From Prosthecobacter sp. (GTDB lineage Bacteria; Verrucomicrobiota; Verrucomicrobiia; Verrucomicrobiales; Verrucomicrobiaceae): a DNA stretch of 53,470 bases. The stretch lies in contig NZ_JAXMIH010000029.1 in NCBI RefSeq assembly GCF_034366625.1, positions 1 through 53,470 of the forward strand, given 5' to 3'. Below are positions 45,904-53,470 of the stretch, one piece after another. A program made the translations under genes and the position numbers. The notes beneath the pieces are model-generated. The model saw nothing but the letters and a program-made list of their open reading frames with translations. It made no database searches and was not told the DNA's origin. Each line of letters starts with the position of its first letter. Position 1 is the first letter of the stretch.

Positions 45904-46485
45904 TTAAGCTGCCGCAAAGCTTTGCTCTGCGACATCGCAGAGAAGATGCCCGATGAGGAGATGGCATTCCTGGACGCGTGCGGTGATCGCAGAAGGCGCT
46001 TTGAAGCTCAGTTTGGCCTCAACGGCACAGTCCGCGCCCTTTTCACCCGTGAAGGCGATGGTGACGCAGCCGCGTGCGTTGGCTGCCTGGAGGCCGAGGA
46101 GAATGTTTTTACTCGTGCCTGAAGTCGAGATGCCGATGGCAACATCGCCGGGCTGGGCGAGAGCTTCGATCTGGCGCGAAAAGACGGTTGCAAAGCCGAA
46201 GTCGTTGCTGTGCGCGGTGAGAATCGAAGTGTCGGTGGTTAAGGCTAGACCAGCGAGAGCGGGACGGTTGATGCGATAACGCACGACGAGTTCGGCAGCG
46301 AGATGCTGCGCATCGGCGGCGCTGCCACCATTGCCGAAGAAGATGATTTTTTTCCCATTTCGCAGCGCGGTGAGCCAGGCTTCGGCCAGCGGGGCGATTT
46401 GATCGTTCATCGCACTGAGTTTGGCGATGGCGTCCTGATGCTCGCCGAGGTGCGTTTTGAAAAGGGATGAAAAATCGGTGCTCAT
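45904..46485 (-). CDS. gmhA: D-sedoheptulose 7-phosphate isomerase
   Basis: A 193-residue SIS-domain enzyme that makes D-glycero-D-manno-heptose 7-phosphate. Signatures are IIFFGNGGSAADAQHLAAEL and the GISTSGTSKNILLGLQAA phosphosugar loop. The ATG at 46485 follows the rfaE1 stop after one base; the track-like TTG start at 46494 is less likely. It sits directly downstream of the heptose kinase gene, and both feed ADP-heptose synthesis. The phosphatase gmhB and an adenylyltransferase are absent from the window. Confidence 0.93.
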   Translation of the reverse strand: MSTDFSSLFKTHLGEHQDAIAKLSAMNDQIAPLAEAWLTALRNGKKIIFFGNGGSAADAQHLAAELVVRYRINRPALAGLALTTDTSILTAHSNDFGFATVFSRQIEALAQPGDVAIGISTSGTSKNILLGLQAANARGCVTIAFTGEKGADCAVEAKLSFKAPSAITARVQECHLLIGHLLCDVAEQSFAAA

Positions 46486-46486
46486 G

Positions 46487-47476
46487 TCATTCAAAGGCTG
46501 CCAGCAACTCGTCGGGCGTCAAGGTGGCGGTGCCGAGCTTGCCTACAACGATGCCGCTGGCGTGATTGGAGATTTCTGCGGCGTCTTGAAGGGTGAATCC
46601 AGCCGCGAGGGCGAGTGTGAGCAGGGCGATGGCGGTGTCGCCAGCGCCGGAGACATCGAACACTTCACGCGCACGCGTGGGGATGTGATGCGGGGCTTTG
46701 TCGCGCTCGAAAAGCATCATGCCTTGCTCACCGAGCGTGACGAGGACGCTGGCGACATTCCATTTGGCGAGCAGAACGCGGCCGACTTCGAGGAGATCTT
46801 TGTTTTCGAGCGGAACTTCGGGCAACAGGTGGTCTTCGAGTCCCGCAGCAGCGAAGGCTTCGAGGCGATTTGGTTTCACGAGCGAGACACCGGCCCAGGG
46901 CAATGGATTACGCGGAGATGGATCGACGGTGACGATCAATTTGTGCTCGGCGGCGATCTTGGCGACCAACTGCATGAGTTTCTCGGTGATGAAGCCCTTG
47001 CCGTAGTCTTCGAGGATGATGGCGTCGAGGTTCGGCGCGAGTTTTCTCAAGCGTTGCCCGACTTCGGCAAGTTCGTCATCGGTCTGCGGCAGCAGTTTTT
47101 CGCGATCGACGCGGACAATTTGCTGCTGCCGTGCGACGACGCGGGCTTTCGAGATCGTGGGCAGGGTTTCGTGAACGAGCAGCGGTGCGGGATCGACCTG
47201 GTCTTCGATCAGCAGAGCGCGGAGTTTGTCGGCGGCCATGTCTTTGCCAACGCGGCCCATGAGATGCGTGTGTGACGAGAAGGGCGAGATGTTGCGGGCG
47301 ACGTTCGCCGCACCACCGGGATAGAATTCTTCTTTGGTGACTTCGACGATGGGCACCGGTGCTTCGGGTGAGATGCGGCGGACGTGGCCCCAGATGAAAT
47401 GATCGAGCATGACATCTCCCACCACGAGGATGCGGCACTTCGCGAGGCTTCCGAGGCAGTTGCGGGTGAAGTTCAT
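46487..47476 (-). CDS. Heptose 7-phosphate kinase (RfaE domain 1)
   Basis: A 329-residue PfkB-family kinase matching the N-terminal half of HldE/RfaE. Markers are RILVVGDVMLDHFIWGHVRR, EFYPGGAANVARNI, KPNRLEAFAAAGLE and the ATP/catalytic region DVSGAGDTAIALLTLAL. It phosphorylates D-glycero-D-manno-heptose 7-phosphate at C1. The C-terminal adenylyltransferase domain of HldE is missing, so a separate enzyme is needed. ATG 47476 overlaps the DAHP synthase stop by 4 nt. Confidence 0.92.
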   Translation of the reverse strand: MNFTRNCLGSLAKCRILVVGDVMLDHFIWGHVRRISPEAPVPIVEVTKEEFYPGGAANVARNISPFSSHTHLMGRVGKDMAADKLRALLIEDQVDPAPLLVHETLPTISKARVVARQQQIVRVDREKLLPQTDDELAEVGQRLRKLAPNLDAIILEDYGKGFITEKLMQLVAKIAAEHKLIVTVDPSPRNPLPWAGVSLVKPNRLEAFAAAGLEDHLLPEVPLENKDLLEVGRVLLAKWNVASVLVTLGEQGMMLFERDKAPHHIPTRAREVFDVSGAGDTAIALLTLALAAGFTLQDAAEISNHASGIVVGKLGTATLTPDELLAAFE

Positions 47477-48537
47477 TTTTTGCGGCGCTCGCGCACGGCG
47501 GCGGCGAGTTCTTCGAGCATGCTTGCCGTGGTTTCCCAGGAGACGCAGGCATCGGTGATGCTCTGGCCGTAGGTGAGGGCTTGGCCGGGCTTGGTGTCCT
47601 GGCGGCCTTCGACGAGATGGCTTTCGATCATCACGCCAGTGATCGCTTTGCTGCCGCCGCTGATTTGTTCGGCGATGGAGGCGGAAGCGACGGGCTGCTT
47701 GCGGTAGTCCTTCAAGCTGTTGCCGTGGCTGCAATCGACCATGACGCTGGCGGGCAGGCCGCGCGCAGTGAGCTGATCGGCGACGGTCTTGATCGAGGCA
47801 GCGTCGAAATTCGTGCCGCCTTTGCCACCGCGCAGGATGACGTGGCAGGCGTTGTTGCCCTTGGTGTTCACGATGGCAGCGACGCCGTCCTTGGTCACGG
47901 ACAGGAAGCAGTGCTGGCCTTTGGCTGCCTCAATGGCATCAAGCGCGACCTGAATGCCGCCATCGGTACCGTTTTTGAAGCCGACGGGCATGGATAAACC
48001 GGAGGCAAGCTGGCGATGCACCTGGCTTTCGGTCGTGCGGGCACCAATCGCGCCCCAGACGACGACATCGGCGATGTACTGCGGCGTGATCACGTCAAGG
48101 AACTCCGTGCCGGCGGGGATTCCGCGTTTGGTGAGCTTGATGAGCAAATCGCGCGCACCACGCAGGCCGCTGTTGATGTCGAAGGTGCCGTCGAGGTGCG
48201 GATCGTTGATGAAACCCTTCCAGCCGACGGTGGTGCGTGGCTTTTCAAAATAGACGCGCATGACGATCTCGAGATCAGCGGCGTATTTTTGACGTGCCTC
48301 AATGATGTGCTGGGCGTATTCGAGCGCGGACTTGGTGTCGTGGATCGAGCAAGGACCGACGACGACGAGCAGGCGGTCATCCTTCAGTGTCAGAATCGCC
48401 TCGGCACGCTTGCGGGAGTCTTCGATGAAGGCGGATTCAACCTCTCCCAGCCGGAACTCGTGCATGAGCAGGGCGGGCTGGATCAACGGCAGGATTTCAG
48501 CGACGCGGAGGTCGTCAGTGGGATGCGAAAGACTCAC
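47473..48537 (-). CDS. aroF/G: 3-deoxy-7-phosphoheptulonate synthase
   Basis: A 354-residue type I DAHP synthase condensing PEP and erythrose 4-phosphate, the first step of the shikimate pathway. Conserved parts are RLLVVVGPCSIHDTKSALEY, GARTTESQVHRQLASGLSMP, VGFKNGTDGG and VMVDCSHGNSLKDY. Length is typical for the AroF/G/H class. The start codon is GTG (48537). It is co-translated with the heptose kinase gene, an unusual pairing. An aspecific regulatory isoform (Phe, Tyr or Trp sensitive) cannot be assigned from sequence alone. Confidence 0.93.
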   Translation of the reverse strand: MSLSHPTDDLRVAEILPLIQPALLMHEFRLGEVESAFIEDSRKRAEAILTLKDDRLLVVVGPCSIHDTKSALEYAQHIIEARQKYAADLEIVMRVYFEKPRTTVGWKGFINDPHLDGTFDINSGLRGARDLLIKLTKRGIPAGTEFLDVITPQYIADVVVWGAIGARTTESQVHRQLASGLSMPVGFKNGTDGGIQVALDAIEAAKGQHCFLSVTKDGVAAIVNTKGNNACHVILRGGKGGTNFDAASIKTVADQLTARGLPASVMVDCSHGNSLKDYRKQPVASASIAEQISGGSKAITGVMIESHLVEGRQDTKPGQALTYGQSITDACVSWETTASMLEELAAAVRERRKK

Positions 48538-48852
48538 GGCAAGTTAGGGGCGAAAAGCGGGCGCGCAGGATGGAGGATTCTGGCCGGGAGGAAACTGAAA
48601 GTTGCGAGTTTTCAGTGCGGCGTGGTTTGTGATCAAGCTACCGCCCTTGGTGCCCAAAGCTCAGGCACCACCGCAAGGCGATGGAGATGGGGTGCGCACG
48701 GGACGCAGGCATGGAGGGCCGGAGAGGCGGCCGCCACTCATGGGAAATATGCCAATTACAGAAATTTGGCATAAATCAGGTATTTTAGCAAAGCTAAATA
48801 TCAAGTTCATGGCTCCGTATTGGGTGCTTGAGGGCAAGACGGCTGTGGCGAT
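48538..48852. other. Intergenic region between the DAHP synthase and tsf genes
   Basis: About 315 bp with no convincing gene. The right half is AT-rich and holds a perfect hairpin, TTTAGC (48784-48789) and GCTAAA (48793-48798). The promoter of the minus-strand DAHP synthase operon must lie in the left part, but no -35/-10 pair could be assigned. A 65-codon minus-strand frame at 48661-48858 shows no protein-like features. Confidence 0.5.
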
Positions 48853-48885
48853 TAACAAAAGAGGGGCGGACTCGCGTCCGCCCCT
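48853..48885 (-). terminator. Rho-independent terminator of rpsB-tsf
   Basis: A perfect 10-bp stem, AGGGGCGGAC (48862-48871) and GTCCGCCCCT (48876-48885), has an A run on its left side. On the minus strand it reads as a hairpin followed by TTTTGTT, 29 nt after the tsf stop. Confidence 0.88.
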
Positions 48886-48913
48886 GAATGAGTCACGAAT
48901 TGGAAAACTCGTG

Positions 48914-49513
48914 TTACGAGAGGTCTTCGCCCACGGCGTAGCGGGTGAAGCGGCGGACGATGAGGTTTTCGCCCAGCTCGGTGATCTTGCCTTTGATCAG
49001 GTCGCGGACGGTGATGTCCGGGTTCTTGATGAAGGCTTGCTCAAGGAGGCAGTTGTCGGCGTAGAATTTCTCCATTTTGCCGTCCACGATCTTGTCCACG
49101 ATGTTGGCAGGCTTGCCTTTGACCAGCTCGGCGCCGATTTCGCGTTCCTTGGCGACGAGATCGGCGGGAGCGTCTTCGCGCTGGAGGAAGCGTGGGTTCG
49201 AGGCGGCGATGTGCAGGGAGATGTCCTTCACGAGGGCCTGGAAGTTTTCGTTGCGGGCGACGAAGTCGGTCTCGCAGTTCACTTCGATGAGCACGCCGAT
49301 GCGGCCGGCCATGTGGATGTAGGAGGCGATGATGCCTTCCTTCGTCTGACGGTCGGCCTTCTTCTCGGCCTTGATGGTGCCTTTTTTGCGGAGGATCGTT
49401 TCAGCCTTTTCGAGATCGCCTTCGGCCTCGGTAAGAGCGGCTTTGCATTCCATCATGCCTGCGTTTGTCTTTTCACGCAGGGTCATGACGAGTTTAGCGG
49501 AGATTTCAGCCAT
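48914..49513 (-). CDS. tsf: Elongation factor Ts
   Basis: A 199-residue EF-Ts, the short form with a single core repeat as in Thermus. It recycles EF-Tu by exchanging GDP. Signatures are VMTLREKTNAGMMECKAALT (TDVGIMDCK-type start) and the EVNCETDFVARNENFQAL loop that contacts EF-Tu. It is 22 nt downstream of rpsB, the usual operon, and ends at a strong terminator. Confidence 0.97.
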   Translation of the reverse strand: MAEISAKLVMTLREKTNAGMMECKAALTEAEGDLEKAETILRKKGTIKAEKKADRQTKEGIIASYIHMAGRIGVLIEVNCETDFVARNENFQALVKDISLHIAASNPRFLQREDAPADLVAKEREIGAELVKGKPANIVDKIVDGKMEKFYADNCLLEQAFIKNPDITVRDLIKGKITELGENLIVRRFTRYAVGEDLS

Positions 49514-49535
49514 GTGTCGTTGGTGGGGTGAAAGA

Positions 49536-50228
49536 TTATTTCTTCGCTTCGGCGGTGGCGACGATGACGGGGTCGATCAGCTTCTGCAGGATGATGCGGA
49601 TGGAGCGGATGGCGTCGTCGTTGGCGGCGATGGGGTAGTCGATGATGTTCGGGTCGGCGTTCGTATCGACGAGGGCGACGATCGGGATTTTCAAGCGGCG
49701 GGACTCATGCACGGCGATGTGCTCGCGGGCGGAATCGACGATGACGACAGCGTCCGGGATCTTGCCCATGTGGCGGATGCCGCGGAGGTTGCGCTCCAGC
49801 TTGATGCGCTCACGGTTGAGGCTGGCCAGCTCCTTCTTGGACATGAGCTTGACCTCAGGCTTGTTGTCGATGTCTTCGAGGTAATTGAGACGGGCGATGC
49901 TTTTCTTGATCGTCTCCATATTGGTGAGCGTGCCGCCCAGCCAGCGATGGTTGACGTAGAACTGGCCGCAGGCCTCGGCGGCCTCTTTGATGGCTTCCTG
50001 CGCCTGGCGCTTGCAGCCGACGAAAAGGATTTTTTTGCTCTTGCGGGCGAGATCGGCCAAGAAATCGGCGGCCGTGTCGATCTGCTTGACGGTTTCCTCG
50101 ATGTTGAGGATGTGGATCTGGTTTTTGGTGCCCATGATGAAAGCCTTCATCTTGGGGTTCCAACGCTTGGTCTGGTGTCCGAAGTGGACGCCGGCTTCGA
50201 CGAGCTCGGCTAGGATCTGTATTGACAT
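49536..50228 (-). CDS. rpsB: 30S ribosomal protein S2
   Basis: A 230-residue S2 protein. Signatures are LAELVEAGVHFGHQTKRWNP near the start, YVNHRWLGGTLTNMETI and the PDAVVIVDSAREHIAVHESR region. ATG 50228 gives the normal start MSIQILAEL; the frame is open to 50285. It is the first gene of the rpsB-tsf operon; the 5' leader and promoter lie in 50229-50440. Confidence 0.97.
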   Translation of the reverse strand: MSIQILAELVEAGVHFGHQTKRWNPKMKAFIMGTKNQIHILNIEETVKQIDTAADFLADLARKSKKILFVGCKRQAQEAIKEAAEACGQFYVNHRWLGGTLTNMETIKKSIARLNYLEDIDNKPEVKLMSKKELASLNRERIKLERNLRGIRHMGKIPDAVVIVDSAREHIAVHESRRLKIPIVALVDTNADPNIIDYPIAANDDAIRSIRIILQKLIDPVIVATAEAKK

Positions 50229-50439
50229 GTGTTTGGTGTAAGGTGCCTGTCTTCCGCACGCTTTGGGGGCAAAACGCTCAGCCACAAGGGCTGATCCGGT
50301 CGAACGGGCTTCGGGTTGAACCCTTTGGCCTGACCAACGTGGCCCGGCAAAAGGGGCGCGATGTTACCGGCATCCCCTGCTGCGGCAAGTGGTTTTTCGT
50401 CCTCGAAAACCTTACACGGCAGCACGCCCCTGCCCTGCT
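50229..50439. other. Leader/promoter region of rpsB
   Basis: About 210 bp upstream of the minus-strand rpsB. It is GC-rich and shows short hairpin potential (for example CAGCCACAAGGGCTG at 50279-50293) that could form a regulatory leader as known for ribosomal protein operons. No strong promoter elements could be assigned and no gene is seen. Confidence 0.35.
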
Positions 50440-50605
50440 TGCCAAAACAACCCGCCCGTCGGCATCATCCTCTGCTCCAGCGCCGGTCAGAACATCGTCC
50501 GCTACACCCTCGACAACCTCCCCAGCAAAGTCCTTGGCCAAGGAGTATCGCCTCGTCCTGCCGGAGGAGATGGAGAGGGCACGGAAAGTTATTGCGAAGC
50601 GCTGA
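50440..50605 (+). pseudogene. Frameshifted C-terminal remnant of a DUF1016/YhcG-type nuclease
   Basis: In one plus-strand frame the sequence reads NNPPVGIILCSSAGQNIVRY then TLDNLPSKVLGQ, the pattern of the C-terminal end of DUF1016 (PDDEXK nuclease, YhcG) proteins. Near 50535 the match moves to the next frame and continues LAKEYRLVLPEEMERARKVI and a stop at 50605. The upstream catalytic part is missing. The reading is by memory of the family, so it is tentative, but the frame switch across one conserved motif is hard to explain otherwise. Confidence 0.6.
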
Positions 50606-50648
50606 TTCTCCAATAGCGCCTGCAACAAATCTCGCCACCAACTCATCT

Positions 50649-51923
50649 ATGAGGCATCCGCCCAAATCCGGTCCAAATCGAAATATCAGAAGAGTGGTTT
50701 TCGATAATCCAAACGGTTCCCCCAAAAGCCGTTCTTGGCAGGTGGTCTTCAACATGAAAGGGCTTCCTCTTATCACTGCTTCGATCCCTTGGAAAAGGCA
50801 TGGAGGTGAAGATGAGGCACTGGTCTTTGCGAGACGGCTTCGAAATGCTTTTGCAGAAGAATTTGCTGCTTCGGAACGGGTTTACGGAACACGTGCAGTT
50901 CGAGGTGGATTCTTCGACGAAGGAAGCGGTCACGGCGTCTATCTCTACCACAAAGAAGATCACAGAGGTGTGAAAAAATATCCGGTGTGGCGGGCATCAG
51001 TGTATGCACCTGACGGCAGGAGGCTTTACCGGGAATTTCTGGTTAATAAGTATGGGAGTTCAGAAGAGGCAAAGGCCGCTGCCGTGCAGGCAAACAACGC
51101 CAGCATGACGGAGTTCAGAACGCGCAAATTACGAGACGAATCTCGGCGAATGATTGAGCGCTCACGAGGTCAGATTGATGACAACGAGGCAACGGCTCCA
51201 TTGGCTTTGTTTCTGCCCCCTCCGGAGGCTGATAGCAAAGTCTGGCGCTATATGGACTTCACAAAACTGATCTCGATGTTTGAGCAGAAAGGAGTCTTTC
51301 TGTCACGAGCAGACAAGCTGAATGATCCATTTGAAGGTTCTTTTACCAAAGTGAATCAAGAGTTGCGCCCACTGGTACGAAAATATCTGCGTCTTACCGG
51401 TGGCCTGAGTGCTGCGGAGATTGTTCAAAAACTGCGTGAATGGGTCGGTGCAAGTTGTTGGCATGTGAACTCCCATGAATCCGCTGGAATGTGGAAGCTT
51501 TATGCACGTTCAGAGGAGGCCGTCTGCATTCAAACAACTTATGACCGACTTTGCACCATCATGCCGTCAGATGCTCGAATTGGAATGGTTCGTTATGTCG
51601 ATTACCGGAATCAGTGGATTCCGGAAAGCAATCCACTCGCACCCTTCATGTTCAAACGCCTGTCTTTCCAACATGAGCAGGAGCTTAGAATCCTGAAACC
51701 TCTCGGGGATCTTAACGCATTACAGTCGCTCGTAGATATTCCGCACAACAAGGCAGAGGGAGAGTTGATATTGTGTGATTTGACCCAGATCATCGAGGCT
51801 GTTCATGTGGCACCCGATGCTCCCGCTTGGTTCGAGCAATTGGTCCGCAGCGTTGTTTTTCGTTACTGGGGCACTGCGATACCTGTGAAACGATCAGGTT
51901 TGGCAGATTCCCCACTGTGGTGA
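50649..51923 (+). CDS. AP2-like/DUF2971 fusion protein
   Basis: A 424-residue protein. Two AP2-like DNA-binding modules seem to occur in tandem: about 28-72 (SRSWQVVFNMKGLPLITASI... then GGEDEALVFARRLRNAF) and about 96-150 (GVYLYHKEDHRGVKKYPVWR... then YGSSEEAKAAAVQAN). Residues about 198-400 match DUF2971: LSRADKLNDPFEGSF, CWHVNSHESAGMWKLYARSE and LSFQHEQELRIL. DUF2971 proteins are often found in defence or mobile loci, with unknown activity. The ATG at 50649 is chosen; no Shine-Dalgarno is evident, and ATG 50754 is an alternative. It lies in an AT-richer patch between rpsB and a DUF1501 gene. Confidence 0.8.
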   Translation: MRHPPKSGPNRNIRRVVFDNPNGSPKSRSWQVVFNMKGLPLITASIPWKRHGGEDEALVFARRLRNAFAEEFAASERVYGTRAVRGGFFDEGSGHGVYLYHKEDHRGVKKYPVWRASVYAPDGRRLYREFLVNKYGSSEEAKAAAVQANNASMTEFRTRKLRDESRRMIERSRGQIDDNEATAPLALFLPPPEADSKVWRYMDFTKLISMFEQKGVFLSRADKLNDPFEGSFTKVNQELRPLVRKYLRLTGGLSAAEIVQKLREWVGASCWHVNSHESAGMWKLYARSEEAVCIQTTYDRLCTIMPSDARIGMVRYVDYRNQWIPESNPLAPFMFKRLSFQHEQELRILKPLGDLNALQSLVDIPHNKAEGELILCDLTQIIEAVHVAPDAPAWFEQLVRSVVFRYWGTAIPVKRSGLADSPLW

Positions 51924-51943
51924 CAAAATTTAACAGCTTTCCT

Positions 51944-53293
51944 TCAAACCAACTCCCTCAACGGCGCTCCTTGATCCACGATGAAATTCGGCCTGCCCTG
52001 ATGGTCCATGTAGGTCGCATCCAGCGGCACCCCCATGTGGTGGTAAATGGTGGCGGCGAGGTCGCCGGGAGTGACGGGGCGTTCGGCGATTTCGCCGCCG
52101 TCTTTGGAGGACGCACCGATGACTTGTCCATGACGGAAGCCGCCGCCGGCGAGGGACATGGACATGACATGTGGCCAGTGGTTGCGGCCGTCGATGCTGC
52201 CTTGCGTGCCGAGGTTGGGGGTGCGGCCAAATTCGCCCATGGCGATGACGAGGGTGTCATCGAGCATGCCGCGCTCGGCGAGATCGCTGACGAGCGTGGT
52301 GATGACGTGATCAAAAACGGGCAGCAATGGGCGCAGGCCGTTCCAGATGCCGCCGTAGGGCGGGATGTTGTCACCGTGGTTGTCCCAAGTGCCGGAGGCA
52401 CTGTGATTGCTGAGGTCGATGGTGACGAAACTTGACCCGCGCTCGACGAGACGACGCGCGAGCAGCGCTTGCTTGGCCCAATCGTGCGCGCCGAAGCGGT
52501 CGCGCACCTTTTGCGGCTCCTGGCTCAAATCGAAGGCCTCCTGCGCACGGCCACCGGCGACGATGTCGAAGGCTTTCTGGCCGAACGTGTCCATCGCGCT
52601 CATCATGCCGCTGGCGTCGAGTTCGGCGCGCAGGCCGTCCATCTGCTTGCTGAGCGTCTGGCGAGCGTGCAGGCGGTCCATGCTGAGGCCGGAAGGCAAT
52701 TGAAAGAGCTTCGCGGCGTTGTTGCCGTCAAACGGATCATACTGCGTGCCGAGGTAGCCGCCCCAGGCCACATGCGAGCGCGATTTCATGTTCAGCACGA
52801 CGTAGGGCGGCATCGACGGGTGATTCGAGCCGTGATGCTTCGCCACGATGCTGCCAAAGGACGGGTAATACTTCGCCTTCGGGTTCGTGCGCGGCTCGTT
52901 GGCGAGATTCGCGGTCTGCATGACCATGTTCGGCTCATGATTGCTGAAGCGGCAATCGACCGAGCGGATGATCGTAAACTTGTCGAGCATGGCGGCCTGC
53001 TTCGGCAGGAACTCGCAGATGCGCACGCCGGGCAGCTTAGTGGCGACGGTCTTAAAAGGGCCGCGATTTTCGATGGGACGGTCCACCTTTGGATCCCAGG
53101 TGTCGATGTGCGAGGGGCCGCCGGTCATCCAGAGCAGGATGACGGCTTTGTTGCTCGCTTTGGCCTTCCCTTCCGCACGCAGCTTCATCAGCCCTGGCAA
53201 AGTCAGGCTGCCAAGACCAGCGAGGCTCGTTTTTAAAACCGAGCGTCTGCCATGCACAACGACACCATCGCGCACACGCGGGTTCATAAACAT
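51944..53293 (-). CDS. DUF1501 family secreted protein
   Basis: A 449-residue protein of the DUF1501 family. The N-terminal leader includes HGRRSVLKTSLAGLGSLTLP (Tat-like), then VILLWMTGGPSHIDTWDPK, the NHEPNMVMQTANL segment, TWDNHGDNIPPYGG, LVIAMGEFGRTPNLG and GRNHWPHVMSMSLAGGG. Compared with the protein at 12391 it keeps all metal-site motifs. The start is uncertain: ATG 53293 or 53287 gives a normal leader, while the frame is open to ATG 53344. No DUF1549 partner is visible to its right inside the window. Confidence 0.9.
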   Translation of the reverse strand: MFMNPRVRDGVVVHGRRSVLKTSLAGLGSLTLPGLMKLRAEGKAKASNKAVILLWMTGGPSHIDTWDPKVDRPIENRGPFKTVATKLPGVRICEFLPKQAAMLDKFTIIRSVDCRFSNHEPNMVMQTANLANEPRTNPKAKYYPSFGSIVAKHHGSNHPSMPPYVVLNMKSRSHVAWGGYLGTQYDPFDGNNAAKLFQLPSGLSMDRLHARQTLSKQMDGLRAELDASGMMSAMDTFGQKAFDIVAGGRAQEAFDLSQEPQKVRDRFGAHDWAKQALLARRLVERGSSFVTIDLSNHSASGTWDNHGDNIPPYGGIWNGLRPLLPVFDHVITTLVSDLAERGMLDDTLVIAMGEFGRTPNLGTQGSIDGRNHWPHVMSMSLAGGGFRHGQVIGASSKDGGEIAERPVTPGDLAATIYHHMGVPLDATYMDHQGRPNFIVDQGAPLRELV

Positions 53294-53391
53294 GAACGCG
53301 TGAGGATCGCTATGACCGGCACAGGGATGATCGGATGATGGCATCCGCAGTCATACGAGAGCTACGGCACGGCTCTAACCGAGGCACTTCT

Positions 53392-53470
53392 AAAGTGGTC
53401 CGCACAGTCCTCTGTGCGGTTCGAAGGCCGCGGGACATGCATTCCGCACAGAGGCCTGTGCGGACCATTT
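53392..53470. repeat. Inverted pair of REP-like units
   Basis: The left unit (53392-53423) is identical over 32 nt to 16019-16050: AAAGTGGTCCGCACAGTCC then TCTGTGCGGTTCG. The right unit (53441-53470) is inverted, ending TGTGCGGACCATTT. A spacer of about 17 bp separates them. It is intergenic and may extend beyond the window edge. Confidence 0.85.

Noticed and set aside
48661..48858. A 65-codon minus-strand open frame
   Set aside because: No protein-like features, no Shine-Dalgarno, and it overlaps the terminator region of tsf.
50278..50646. A 122-codon minus-strand open frame
   Set aside because: It runs antisense to the DUF1016 remnant and has no recognisable domain.

Overview
The window looks like chromosomal DNA of a GC-rich member of the Verrucomicrobiota, with a gene repertoire like Prosthecobacter or Verrucomicrobium. 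The clues are two DUF1501 proteins, a DUF1549/DUF1553 protein, a large PVC-type haem-binding dehydrogenase, a planctomycete-type cytochrome/WD40 protein, a SWIB-domain protein with a histone-like tail, LL-diaminopimelate aminotransferase, and an exosortase/PEP-CTERM system. The placement is inferred from gene content only; no rRNA or tRNA gene was seen.

Layout. 1-8100: SWIB protein, sterol-desaturase-type hydroxylase, a PAS histidine kinase with its LuxR-type regulator, a double-domain universal stress protein, secreted coiled-coil and PQQ-propeller proteins, a lone nuoA, a Dabb protein and riboflavin synthase. 8168-17484: secreted PVC-superphylum proteins (DUF1549/DUF1553, DUF1501, giant cytochrome dehydrogenase), split by an AT-richer two-gene island at 10895-12189 (a 2TM-GAF protein and an unknown partner). 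17536-23210: matrixin-like lipoprotein, DapL, dGTPase, CoA-binding protein, channel-like membrane protein and cytochrome-WD40 protein. 23287-28096: a creatininase-family amidohydrolase coupled to oligopeptide-type ABC permeases and a binding protein, without ATPases.

28164-48537 is one large, nearly all minus-strand surface-polymer locus: heparinase-like protein, bi-domain oxidoreductase, CapK-like ligase, PEP-CTERM protein, EpsI, exosortase, methyltransferases, glycosyltransferases, Wzy-like polymerase, Wzx-like flippase, ADP-heptose precursor enzymes (GmhA, RfaE1 kinase) and a DAHP synthase. The nickel-pincer cofactor genes larB and larE sit inside the exosortase operon through a chain of 4-nt overlaps. 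48914-50228 carries rpsB-tsf. 50229-51923 is a small accessory patch with a frameshifted DUF1016-type nuclease remnant and a gene joining two AP2-like modules to DUF2971. A second DUF1501 gene and a palindromic repeat pair close the window.

The most unusual signal is a set of short REP/BIME-like palindromic elements from at least five sequence families, several with GTAG at their outer ends. Four of them lie in frame inside conserved genes (9657-9709, 10030-10135, 16019-16147, 30758-30810), a fifth forms the linker between two fused enzyme domains (30997-31077), and others are intergenic (26349-26400, 34060-34118, 53392-53470). One 32-nt unit is identical at 16019 and 53392.
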